In this document: one piece after another, positions 35,074 through 42,042 of the stretch
Layout of the letters: every line of letters begins with the position of its first letter
How positions within the stretch are numbered: position 1 is the stretch's first letter
NCBI GenBank assembly: GCA_024404495.1
Contig: JAKSPT010000001.1
Location: 62,001-126,000 of the forward strand
Direction: 5' to 3'
Length of the DNA stretch: 64,000 nt
Source of the DNA: Lachnospiraceae bacterium
Lineage (GTDB): Bacteria > Bacillota > Clostridia > Oscillospirales > CAG-272
Notes under the pieces: model-generated
Seen by the model: only the letters and a program-made list of their open reading frames with translations
What the model was told of the DNA's origin: nothing
Databases searched by the model: none
Made by a program: the position numbers and the translations under genes

Positions 35074-35102
35074 ATTTTAGCACGGAAATCGGTTTTCGTC
35101 AA
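35074..35102 (-). promoter_or_regulatory. Promoter of the Dabb gene
   Basis: Reading the minus strand: TTGACG, 17-base spacer, TAAAAT with TG one base before it (extended -10). It is divergent from the promoter at 35116. Confidence 0.82.
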
Positions 35103-35115
35103 TAAAAGGTTTTTC

Positions 35116-35144
35116 TTGCATTGTTCGGGAAAACGTGGTATAAT
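35116..35144 (+). promoter_or_regulatory. Sigma-A promoter of the small membrane protein
   Basis: TTGCAT at 35116-35121, 17-base spacer, perfect TATAAT at 35139-35144. Confidence 0.88.
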
Positions 35145-35174
35145 GGAATCCAATAAATCGCAGGAGGCAACATT

Positions 35175-35504
35175 ATGTTTTCAAATATCGGGCACAAAAT
35201 CAAGAACCTTGCCATTCTTTTCGCCGTCTTGGGTATCATTGCCTCGATCCTTTTGGGAGTGTATCTGCTCGAAAATGAATATTCCGCAGGGGGACCCGTA
35301 CTGATCCTCGGACCGCTTTCCGCATGGATCGGAAGTTTCGTTTTGTACGGATTCGGAGAACTGATTGAAACCGTCACCGACATTGATCAAAAGCTCAGAG
35401 AATTATCATCCGCAAAAAACGATCCGGATGCCGGAATCAAGAAGCTGCGGGAGCAGGGTCTTATTACAGAAGAAGAATATCTGACCGCTATTTCAAAAAA
35501 ATGA
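35175..35504 (+). CDS. Small membrane protein with SHOCT-like C-terminus
   Basis: A 109-residue protein with two hydrophobic segments ('LAILFAVLGIIASILLGVYL' and 'LILGPLSAWIGSFVLYGFGE') and a cytoplasmic C-terminus ending 'IKKLREQGLITEEEYLTAIS', which resembles the SHOCT oligomerisation motif. AGGAGG lies 7 bases before the ATG, and a perfect sigma-A promoter and its own terminator make it a single-gene unit. Function unknown. Confidence 0.8.
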   Translation: MFSNIGHKIKNLAILFAVLGIIASILLGVYLLENEYSAGGPVLILGPLSAWIGSFVLYGFGELIETVTDIDQKLRELSSAKNDPDAGIKKLREQGLITEEEYLTAISKK

Positions 35505-35516
35505 TCTATTCACACA

Positions 35517-35548
35517 AAAACCGCCCCGGATCGTTCCGGAGCGGTTTT
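35517..35548. terminator. Bidirectional terminator
   Basis: AAAACCGC(C)CCGGA/TCCGG(A)GCGGTTTT, loop TCGT, with A and T runs on either side. It serves the small membrane protein and the convergent P-type ATPase. Confidence 0.92.
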
Positions 35549-35562
35549 ATGATGGAATGGGA

Positions 35563-38205
35563 TCAGTCCTTGTTCTTCTTCACCGCGGAGGTGATCGCCT
35601 TGACGATCTCGACGATCGGGATCACGAGGAAGGCAAGACCGAGAGCGACTGCGTATTCCGCGAGCGTGATCGCTTCAAAGTGGAAGAGAGTGCGGAGCGC
35701 GGGGACCGCGATGACGGCGGTGCTGAGGATGAGGGAGAAGATCATCGCGCCGAAGAGGGCGAGATTGTGGGTCTTCAGCTTGAAGATCGAGTGGAACTGG
35801 GAGCGCATATTGTAGGCGTGGAAGATCTCCGCCATCGACATCGTGAGGAACGCCATCGTGGTGCCGGCCATGAACTTGTCTTCGATCGAGCCGAGCTCCA
35901 GAACGCCGGAGTAGCCGAGCCAGTAGGCGATGAGGGTCAGCGCGGTGACCATCACGCCCTGATAGATGACGGCGGCGCCGACACCGTTCGAGAAGATGCC
36001 TTCCTTCTGATCACGAGGCTTACGCTTCATGATATTGGGCTCGCCCTTTTCCAGTCCGAGCGCGAGCGCCGGAAGGCTGTCGGTGATGAGGTTGATGAAG
36101 AGCAGGTGGATCGGTTCGAGGACGGGATGTACCGCGCCGAGGATCAGCGTCGTGATAAAGAGGGTCAGGACCTCGCTGAGGTTGGAGGAGAGGAGGAAGT
36201 GGATCGCCTTGCGGATATTGTCGTAGACGCGGCGGCCTTCCTCAACGGCGGAAACGATGGTGGCGAAGTTATCGTCGGCGAGGATCATATCCGCGACGTT
36301 CTTGGTAACGTCGGTACCCGTGATGCCCATACCGATACCGATATCCGCGTTCTTGATCGAGGGCGCGTCGTTGACGCCGTCACCGGTCATCGCGGTGATC
36401 TTGCCCTGATTTCTCCACGCGTTGACGATGCGGACCTTATGCTCGGGCTGCACGCGCGCGTAGACCGAATATTTCGTGATGTTCGCGTTCAGCTCCTCGT
36501 CGGAGAGCTTGTTCAGATCGGCGCCGGTGATCGCCTCGGAGGGATCGGAAAGGATACCGAGGGACTTTGCGATCGCGACGGCGGTATCGCGGTGGTCGCC
36601 GGTGATCATGACCGGACGGATGCCTGCCGCGGCGCAGAGCGCGACGGCGTCCTTGACCTCGGGACGGATGGGGTCGATCATCCCGCACAGACCGATGAAG
36701 GTCAGATCCTGCTCGAGCGCGTCGGGCGTGTAATCGGCGGGCTTTTCGTCGTATTCACGGTAAGCAGCCGCGAGCACGCGGAGCGCCTGGGAAGCGAAGG
36801 CGGTGTTCTGCGCGAGGATCTCCACGCGGTGGGCGTCGGTCATTTCCTCGACTCTGCCGTCAACAAAGATCTTCGTGCAGCATTTCAGCACCTCGTCGGG
36901 CGCGCCCTTGGTGTACTGAACGAAGCCGTTCACTCTCTCGTGGACGGTGGACATCATCTTACGCATCGAGTCGAAGGGGGCTTCGCCGACGCGGGGGTAC
37001 TTGTTCTTGAGCGCGGGCTTCTTCAGACCGAGCTTGGTCGCGTAGTTGACGAGCGCGCATTCGGTGGGCTCGCCGACCGCTTCCTCTGTTTCGTCGGGCT
37101 CGGCGTCGGAGCAGAGGGTCATCGCGGCGGCAAGGAGCTTATCCTCGCCGTAGTGGTCCACGACGGTCATCTTGTTCTGGGTCAGAGTGCCGGTCTTATC
37201 CGAGCAGATGATCTGCGTGCAGCCGAGGGTCTCGACCGCGGTCAGGCGGCGGACGATGGCGTTGCGCTTGGACATCTTGGTGACGCCGATCGAAAGAACG
37301 ATGGTCACGACGGCGACCAGACCCTCCGGGATCGCGGCGACCGCGAGGGAGACCGCGAGCATAAAGGTGGGAAGGATCGATTCGAGGGTGAATTCGCCCG
37401 CCTTCAGCATCCCGACGGCAAACATAACGACGCAGATGCCGAGGACGAGGAAGGTGAGGATCTTGGAGAGCTGGTTGAGCTTCTGCTGAAGCGGGGTGGC
37501 GGAATCCTCCGCCTGATTGATCGCGTCCGCGATCTTACCCATTTCGGTGTTCATACCGGTGCCGGTAATGACCGCCTTGCCGCGTCCGTAAACGACCGAG
37601 CTGCCCATGTAGATCATGTTCTTGCGGTCGCCGAGGGGCGTTTCGTCCTCGCCGCGGATGGTGGCGTCGGTCTTTTCGACCGGGACCGATTCACCGGTCA
37701 GCGCGGACTCTTCGATCTTCAGAGAGGCACATTCGAGGATGCGTCCGTCTGCCGGGACCGCGTCGCCCGCTTCGAGCAGGACGATATCGCCGACGACGAG
37801 CTCTTCGGACTTGATCACGCGGACCTGCCCGTCACGCAGGACGTGCGAGGTCGCGGCGGACATCTTTTTTAGCGCTTCGAGCGCCGCCTCCGCCTTGCTC
37901 TCCTGCACGACGCCGAGAACCGTGTTGAGCACGACGACGAACAGGATGATGAACACGTCCGCCATCGATTCGCCGGAAACCTTTGCGGTAATCGCGGAAA
38001 TAATTGCCGCCGCGATCAGAACGAGGACCATCGGGTCGATGAGCTGCTTGATGAAACGGTGCAGCAGCGTCTCCTTCTTCGCCTCGACCAGCTTGTTGGC
38101 ACCGTTTTCCGCCAGCCTTTTTTCGGCTTCGGCGGAGGAAAGACCTTCCTCGGTGCTCTTCACCTCGTCAAGGACGTGCCCTCTTGAGAAATGCCAGAAA
38201 TCCAT
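35563..38205 (-). CDS. P-type cation ATPase (P2A, Ca2+/Mn2+ type)
   Basis: An 880-residue P2-type ATPase. In order: an N-terminal cation_ATPase_N region ('SRGHVLDEVKSTEEGLSSAE'), TGES near residue 171, the 'AVAAIPEGLVAVVTIVLSIG' ion-binding helix, the phosphorylation motif DKTGTLT with Asp at about 336, 'KGAPDEVL', 'MITGDHRDTA' and 'MTGDGVNDAP' near 605, then four C-terminal membrane segments. The PEGL motif is the calcium/manganese class. It would export divalent cations with ATP. A putative yybP-ykoY riboswitch leads the transcript, which argues for Mn2+ as a relevant substrate, as for L. lactis YoaB. The ribosome site is GGAAGGGA. Confidence 0.93.
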   Translation of the reverse strand: MDFWHFSRGHVLDEVKSTEEGLSSAEAEKRLAENGANKLVEAKKETLLHRFIKQLIDPMVLVLIAAAIISAITAKVSGESMADVFIILFVVVLNTVLGVVQESKAEAALEALKKMSAATSHVLRDGQVRVIKSEELVVGDIVLLEAGDAVPADGRILECASLKIEESALTGESVPVEKTDATIRGEDETPLGDRKNMIYMGSSVVYGRGKAVITGTGMNTEMGKIADAINQAEDSATPLQQKLNQLSKILTFLVLGICVVMFAVGMLKAGEFTLESILPTFMLAVSLAVAAIPEGLVAVVTIVLSIGVTKMSKRNAIVRRLTAVETLGCTQIICSDKTGTLTQNKMTVVDHYGEDKLLAAAMTLCSDAEPDETEEAVGEPTECALVNYATKLGLKKPALKNKYPRVGEAPFDSMRKMMSTVHERVNGFVQYTKGAPDEVLKCCTKIFVDGRVEEMTDAHRVEILAQNTAFASQALRVLAAAYREYDEKPADYTPDALEQDLTFIGLCGMIDPIRPEVKDAVALCAAAGIRPVMITGDHRDTAVAIAKSLGILSDPSEAITGADLNKLSDEELNANITKYSVYARVQPEHKVRIVNAWRNQGKITAMTGDGVNDAPSIKNADIGIGMGITGTDVTKNVADMILADDNFATIVSAVEEGRRVYDNIRKAIHFLLSSNLSEVLTLFITTLILGAVHPVLEPIHLLFINLITDSLPALALGLEKGEPNIMKRKPRDQKEGIFSNGVGAAVIYQGVMVTALTLIAYWLGYSGVLELGSIEDKFMAGTTMAFLTMSMAEIFHAYNMRSQFHSIFKLKTHNLALFGAMIFSLILSTAVIAVPALRTLFHFEAITLAEYAVALGLAFLVIPIVEIVKAITSAVKKNKD

Positions 38206-38255
38206 GATGTTTCCCTTCCTTATAATAATAATTTTACGGATTCATCCGGGAGCAT

Positions 38256-38395
38256 AAAAAAACCGAGCCCCATGTATGCGAAAAACACATACATAAGTCT
38301 CGTTCTTTCATTCAAGCCAGACGTTTTCACGTCAGTGCTGTTGACTTGAAACGCGGTGACCCGCGCAAACTACTCCCCTATATACGTCCGGTCCT
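38256..38395 (-). ncRNA. Putative yybP-ykoY manganese riboswitch
   Basis: On the minus strand the 5' leader of the ATPase carries GGGGAGTAG (38370-38378), then 'GTCAACAGCACTGACG', a GTCTGGCTTGAATGAAAG segment and GAACGAGACT (38296-38305). This order matches the conserved loops of the yybP-ykoY aptamer as I remember it. The aptamer is followed by ATGTATG/CATACAT within CGAG.../...CTCG and seven T (38256-38262), which forms a terminator. That suits transcriptional control: metal binding should favour read-through into the ATPase gene. A covariance-model search would settle the family. Confidence 0.8.
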
Positions 38396-38408
38396 CCCGA
38401 ACGGTTTT

Positions 38409-38437
38409 ATTGTATCACAGCCTATGCGGGTTTGCAA
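38409..38437 (-). promoter_or_regulatory. Promoter of the riboswitch-ATPase transcript
   Basis: On the minus strand TTGCAA, 17-base spacer, TACAAT, placed about 15 bases before the start of the putative aptamer. Confidence 0.85.
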
Positions 38438-38507
38438 GACGTTTTGTGCCCCTTCTCCATAATTTACAATTCGTTCACAAAGGGGGCTTTTTCCTTCCCC
38501 GCCCCGC

Positions 38508-38536
38508 TTGACAAGTTCACACCGCGAGGCTATAAT
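38508..38536 (+). promoter_or_regulatory. Sigma-A promoter of the rimO operon
   Basis: Perfect TTGACA at 38508-38513, 17-base spacer, perfect TATAAT at 38531-38536. Confidence 0.93.
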
Positions 38537-38584
38537 ATAGAAGGAAAGATAACGTCATTATCTCCGAAAGGAATCCGATACGGT

Positions 38585-39937
38585 ATGGAAGAAGAAAAAG
38601 CACTCAAGGTAGGCTTCGTCTCTCTCGGCTGCCCGAAGAATACCATCGACACCGAGGTCATGCTCGCAGAGCTCCACGACGCGGGATTTGAGATCACGGG
38701 CGAGGACATTGAAGCCGATATCATCATCGTCAATACCTGCGCCTTCATCGAAAGCGCAAAGAAAGAATCCATCGACAACATCCTCGATCTCGCGTGGCTC
38801 AAGGAGAACCGGAACCTGCGCGGCATCATCTGCACCGGCTGTATGGCGCAGCGCTACCCGGACGAGATCGAAAAGGAGCTGCCCGAGGTGGATGCCATCG
38901 TCGGCACCGGCTCGATCCACGATATCGTGGAGGCGGTCAAAGCGGTCGCTGCGGGCAAAAAGTACCGCTCGGTCAAGCCGAACGAGGAGCTCGTCCTCGG
39001 CGGAGACCGCGTCGTCACCACGCCCGACTACATGGCATATCTGAAGATCGCGGAGGGCTGCGACAACCGCTGCACCTACTGCGCAATCCCCTCGATCCGC
39101 GGTCCCTTCCGCTCCCGCCCGATGGAGGATATCGTGAACGAGGCGAAGGTCCTCGAATCGCTCGGCACGAAGGAGCTGATCCTCGTCGCGCAGGATACCT
39201 CCCGCTACGGCATCGACCTCTACGGCTCCTACAAGCTCCACGAGCTGATCCGGAAGATCACCGATGAGACCTCGATCCCGTGGATCCGCCTCCTCTACTG
39301 CTACCCCGACAAGATCACCGACGAACTGGTCGCCGAGATCCGGGACAATCCCCGCGTTCTCCGCTATATCGACCTGCCGATCCAGCACATCAGCGATAAG
39401 ATGCTCCGCGCGATGAACCGCCACGGCGACGGCAGTCTGATCCGTGAGGTCGTCGCGAAGCTCCGCCGCGAGATCCCCGATATCGTGCTCCGCACCACCG
39501 TCATCGTCGGCTTCCCCGGCGAGACCGAGGAGGACTTCGAGGAGCTCTGTGATTTCGTCGCCGAGACCAAATTCGACCGCTTCGGCGCCTTCCCCTACTC
39601 CCGCGAGGAGGGGACCGCCGCCTACGACCTGCCCGATCAGATCGACGAGCAGGTGAAGCAGGACCGTTACGATCAGATCATGCGCCTGCAGGCAAACATC
39701 CACGAGCAGAAGAACGAGGAAAAGCTCCGCACCAATATCACCGTCCTCTGCGAGGGCTACGATGCCGTTTCCGAGTCGTACTACGGCAGATCCGCCGCGG
39801 ACGCGCCCGATATCGACGGCAAGGTGTGGTTCTCCTCGTCGAAAAAGCTCGCCGAGGGCGAATTCGTCACCGTCCGCGTCACCGACGTCATTGATTATGA
39901 CCTCGTCGGCATCGCGAAGTTCCCCAAAAAGGCGTGA
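38585..39937 (+). CDS. rimO: Ribosomal protein S12 methylthiotransferase RimO
   Basis: A 450-residue radical-SAM enzyme that methylthiolates an aspartate of ribosomal protein S12. The N-terminal UPF0004 domain has its three cluster cysteines ('SLGCPKN', 'IIVNTCAFI', 'ICTGCMAQR'). The radical-SAM CXXXCXXC is 'CDNRCTYC' near residue 160, and a C-terminal TRAM domain follows 'RLQANIHEQKNEEKLRTNIT'. RimO rather than MiaB is indicated by 'GCPKNTIDTEVML' and 'PSIRGPFRSRP'. I start at ATG 38585 (AAAGGA upstream); the open frame extends to 38432 across the promoter, so it is not coding there. First gene of a three-gene operon. Confidence 0.93.
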   Translation: MEEEKALKVGFVSLGCPKNTIDTEVMLAELHDAGFEITGEDIEADIIIVNTCAFIESAKKESIDNILDLAWLKENRNLRGIICTGCMAQRYPDEIEKELPEVDAIVGTGSIHDIVEAVKAVAAGKKYRSVKPNEELVLGGDRVVTTPDYMAYLKIAEGCDNRCTYCAIPSIRGPFRSRPMEDIVNEAKVLESLGTKELILVAQDTSRYGIDLYGSYKLHELIRKITDETSIPWIRLLYCYPDKITDELVAEIRDNPRVLRYIDLPIQHISDKMLRAMNRHGDGSLIREVVAKLRREIPDIVLRTTVIVGFPGETEEDFEELCDFVAETKFDRFGAFPYSREEGTAAYDLPDQIDEQVKQDRYDQIMRLQANIHEQKNEEKLRTNITVLCEGYDAVSESYYGRSAADAPDIDGKVWFSSSKKLAEGEFVTVRVTDVIDYDLVGIAKFPKKA

Positions 39938-39972
39938 GCCGCGTCAGATCAAGAAAGAAGGATAAACATCCG

Positions 39973-40587
39973 ATGAAAGAAACCTCCACCGCGGCGTCCG
40001 AAAAGAAGCCGCTTCTGAACCTGCCGAATAAGCTCACTCTGCTGCGTATGGTTCTCGTTCCGGTCTGTATGTTCGTCATTATGGCGGAATTCATCCCCGA
40101 GCTGTGGGCACGCATCATCGGGACGGCGGTCTTTATCCTGACCTCCCTCACCGATATGCTCGACGGCAAGATCGCGAGAAAATACCATCTGATCACCGAT
40201 TTCGGCAAATTCCTCGACCCCGTCGCGGATAAGCTGCTCGTCATCGGCACGATGCTCGCCGTTCTTGTACGCGTCAGGACCGTTCCGGTCTTCCCGATCG
40301 TCCTCTCGGTCGCGCTCTTCATCGTCATCTTCCGCGAGCTCGCCGTCACCTCCCTCCGTATGATCGTGAACGGAAACGGCATCGTCGTCGCCGCCGGCTG
40401 GCTCGGAAAGATCAAGACCGTCTCGCAGATGGTCTCCATCGTCTGTATGCTCGTTGAGCCGCTGATTCTGCCGAAGGACGGTATGATCCTCTCCTATATC
40501 ACCGTCTCCTTTATGGCGTTCATGACGCTCTGGTCGGGCATCGACTACTTCCGCCAGTACTGGAAATTCCTCGATCCCAGAAAGTGA
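39973..40587 (+). CDS. pgsA: CDP-diacylglycerol--glycerol-3-phosphate 3-phosphatidyltransferase
   Basis: A 204-residue integral membrane enzyme that makes phosphatidylglycerophosphate, the first step to phosphatidylglycerol. The CDP-alcohol phosphotransferase motif D-G-X2-A-R-X8-G-X3-D-X3-D is complete in 'LDGKIARKYHLITDFGKFLD' plus PVADK, near residues 60-85, and about five membrane segments surround it. The start ATG 39973 follows AGAAGGA; the in-frame GTG at 39934 overlaps the end of rimO and lacks a site. Phosphatidylglycerol is also the source of glycerol phosphate for lipoteichoic acid. Confidence 0.93.
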   Translation: MKETSTAASEKKPLLNLPNKLTLLRMVLVPVCMFVIMAEFIPELWARIIGTAVFILTSLTDMLDGKIARKYHLITDFGKFLDPVADKLLVIGTMLAVLVRVRTVPVFPIVLSVALFIVIFRELAVTSLRMIVNGNGIVVAAGWLGKIKTVSQMVSIVCMLVEPLILPKDGMILSYITVSFMAFMTLWSGIDYFRQYWKFLDPRK

Positions 40588-40594
40588 AAACGAT

Positions 40595-41146
40595 ATGATA
40601 GACCTTCTGACGCTTGAAAAACAGCTTATTTCCCCCCACGTGAAAAAGGGCGGCACCGCCGTCGATTTCACGATGGGAAACGGACACGATACCCTTTGGC
40701 TCTCAAACGCCGTCGGCGAGGAGGGCAAGGTTTACGCCTTCGATATCCAGAAGCAGGCGCTCGAAAGCACTGAAAAGCTGCTTTCCTCCTCTGACTGCCC
40801 CAAAAACTATACGCTGATCCGCGATTCCCACGCAAACGTGATGAACTACGTCAAGGAACCGATCTGCGCGGGACTCTTCAACCTCGGCTATCTGCCGGGC
40901 GGCGATAAGTCGATCACCACCCTCCGCCCCTCCACGAAGGCGGCGGTCGACGCGGCGATCGAGCTGCTCGCACCCGACGGCGGTCTCCTCATCGCGGTCT
41001 ACCCCGGTCACGAGGAGGGCACCCTCGAGGGGCAGATGCTCACCGAGCACCTCGCGGAATTCAACCGCTATAAGATGTGCATCTCGAAGTTCCGCATCGT
41101 CAATTCCCCCACTTCTCCCTTCTTCTTCCTCGTGGAGAAAAAGTAA
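40595..41146 (+). CDS. mnmM: tRNA-modifying SAM methyltransferase, MnmM/YtqB-like
   Basis: A 183-residue class I methyltransferase of the family long annotated as 'putative rRNA methylase', now linked in B. subtilis to formation of mnm5-type uridine 34 in tRNA. Seen: motif I 'AVDFTMGNGHDTLWLSNAVG', 'VYAFDIQKQAL', 'ICAGLFNLGYLPGGDKSITT' (the family hallmark), 'LAPDGGLLIAVYPGHEEG' and the terminal 'SPFFFLVEKK'. It follows pgsA by 7 bases. A strong terminator follows. Confidence 0.87.
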   Translation: MIDLLTLEKQLISPHVKKGGTAVDFTMGNGHDTLWLSNAVGEEGKVYAFDIQKQALESTEKLLSSSDCPKNYTLIRDSHANVMNYVKEPICAGLFNLGYLPGGDKSITTLRPSTKAAVDAAIELLAPDGGLLIAVYPGHEEGTLEGQMLTEHLAEFNRYKMCISKFRIVNSPTSPFFFLVEKK

Positions 41147-41163
41147 ACCGTACATAAAAATCT

Positions 41164-41207
41164 GCCCGAAGCGTTTTGATCATCCGGAACGCTTCGGGCG
41201 TTTTTTT
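41164..41207. terminator. Terminator between mnmM and spoVT (convergent)
   Basis: GCCCGAAGCGTT pairs with AACGCTTCGGGC across a 12-base loop, followed by GTTTTTTT. The convergent spoVT gene ends at 41209, so it can act for both. Confidence 0.92.
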
Positions 41208-41208
41208 A

Positions 41209-41748
41209 TCAGGTTTCCATCTGCTTGCCGAGGAAGGACGCCGCCGTGCGGATCAGTTTTTCCTCAAGATTCGGGTCGGGACGCGCGTTCTGCGAGGAGA
41301 GCGACACGACCGAGCCGGTCACGTCCCCGTCGGTAATGATCGGCATCACGCAGGAGGCGTAGTACGAGGAGGCATCGTGCGTGGGGAAGACGCGGCTGCC
41401 GTCGGACGGCTGATAGAGGGAGCGTCCCTCCATGATCTTTTCGAGTTCATCCGAAAGACGCTTGTCCTGATACTCCCGCTTCGGGATGCCCGCGCAGGCG
41501 ATGATCGAGTCCCGGTCGGTGATCGCCACGGACAGATCGCAGGTCTTATGAAGCGCGTCGGCGTATTTCGCCGCGAATTCGTTCATCTCCCCGATCGGGG
41601 AATATTTCTTGAAGATGACCTCGCCCTCTCTGTCGGTGTAGATTTCGAGCGGGTCCCCCTCCCGTATCCGCATCGTGCGGCGGATCTCCTTCGGGATCAC
41701 GACCCTGCCGAGGTCGTCGATGCGTCTGACAATTCCGGTTGCTTTCAT
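41209..41748 (-). CDS. spoVT: Stage V sporulation protein T (AbrB-family regulator)
   Basis: A 179-residue transcription factor. The N-terminal SpoVT-AbrB swapped-hairpin DNA-binding domain is 'MKATGIVRRIDDLGRVVIPK' plus EIRRTMRIREGDPLEIY. The C-terminal GAF-like domain starts with 'SPIGEMNEFAAKYADALHKT' and ends 'LEEKLIRTAASFLGKQMET'. SpoVT tunes sigma-G-dependent genes in the developing spore. The upstream sequence carries a forespore-type promoter (41781-41809) and AAAGGA as ribosome site. Its presence is the strongest sign that the organism forms endospores. Confidence 0.95.
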   Translation of the reverse strand: MKATGIVRRIDDLGRVVIPKEIRRTMRIREGDPLEIYTDREGEVIFKKYSPIGEMNEFAAKYADALHKTCDLSVAITDRDSIIACAGIPKREYQDKRLSDELEKIMEGRSLYQPSDGSRVFPTHDASSYYASCVMPIITDGDVTGSVVSLSSQNARPDPNLEEKLIRTAASFLGKQMET

Positions 41749-41780
41749 TTATGGTTCCTTTCTTTCGGTTTTTCTGCCTG

Positions 41781-41809
41781 TATTTTACCCCACAGTTGGA
41801 AAAATATGC
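41781..41809 (-). promoter_or_regulatory. Sigma-F/sigma-G-type promoter of spoVT
   Basis: On the minus strand GCATA (41805-41809), 14-base spacer, GGGTAAAATA (41781-41790). This fits the forespore consensus GYATA / GGNNANANTR completely. No sigma-A promoter is evident. Confidence 0.75.
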
Positions 41810-41850
41810 GGGAAAACAAAAAGGAGAGAGGACACTTGGTCTTCTCTTCG
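41798..41850. repeat. Direct repeat with hairpin, copy 1
   Basis: Starts GGAAAAATATGCGGG and continues with GGAGAGAGGAC/GTCTTCTCTTC. It matches 44967-45018 with about five differences. The two copies flank the metallophosphoesterase gene. The remainder of 41850-42030 shows only AT-rich sequence and a likely but unassigned promoter. Confidence 0.8.
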
Positions 41851-42042
41851 GCTTTTTATTCTTCGATTTCGTAATAATACGAATAATCGATACTATTCAT
41901 TTTTTGAAGTAAATGTCAAGACCGGGAACGCCGGAGGGCATCAGATGAAAAAATCCTCTTTTTCGCAAAACGGTTGTTTTTGCCGCCGTATTGTGCTACA
42001 ATGGATACGGAATAACGTTCGGAATCATTGGAGGAAAACAGT

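Noticed and set aside
35557..37872. A 771-codon plus-strand open frame across the P-type ATPase
   Set aside because: It is the antisense shadow of a gene with all P-type ATPase motifs; the translation is rich in Asp/Arg/Gly with no homology pattern.
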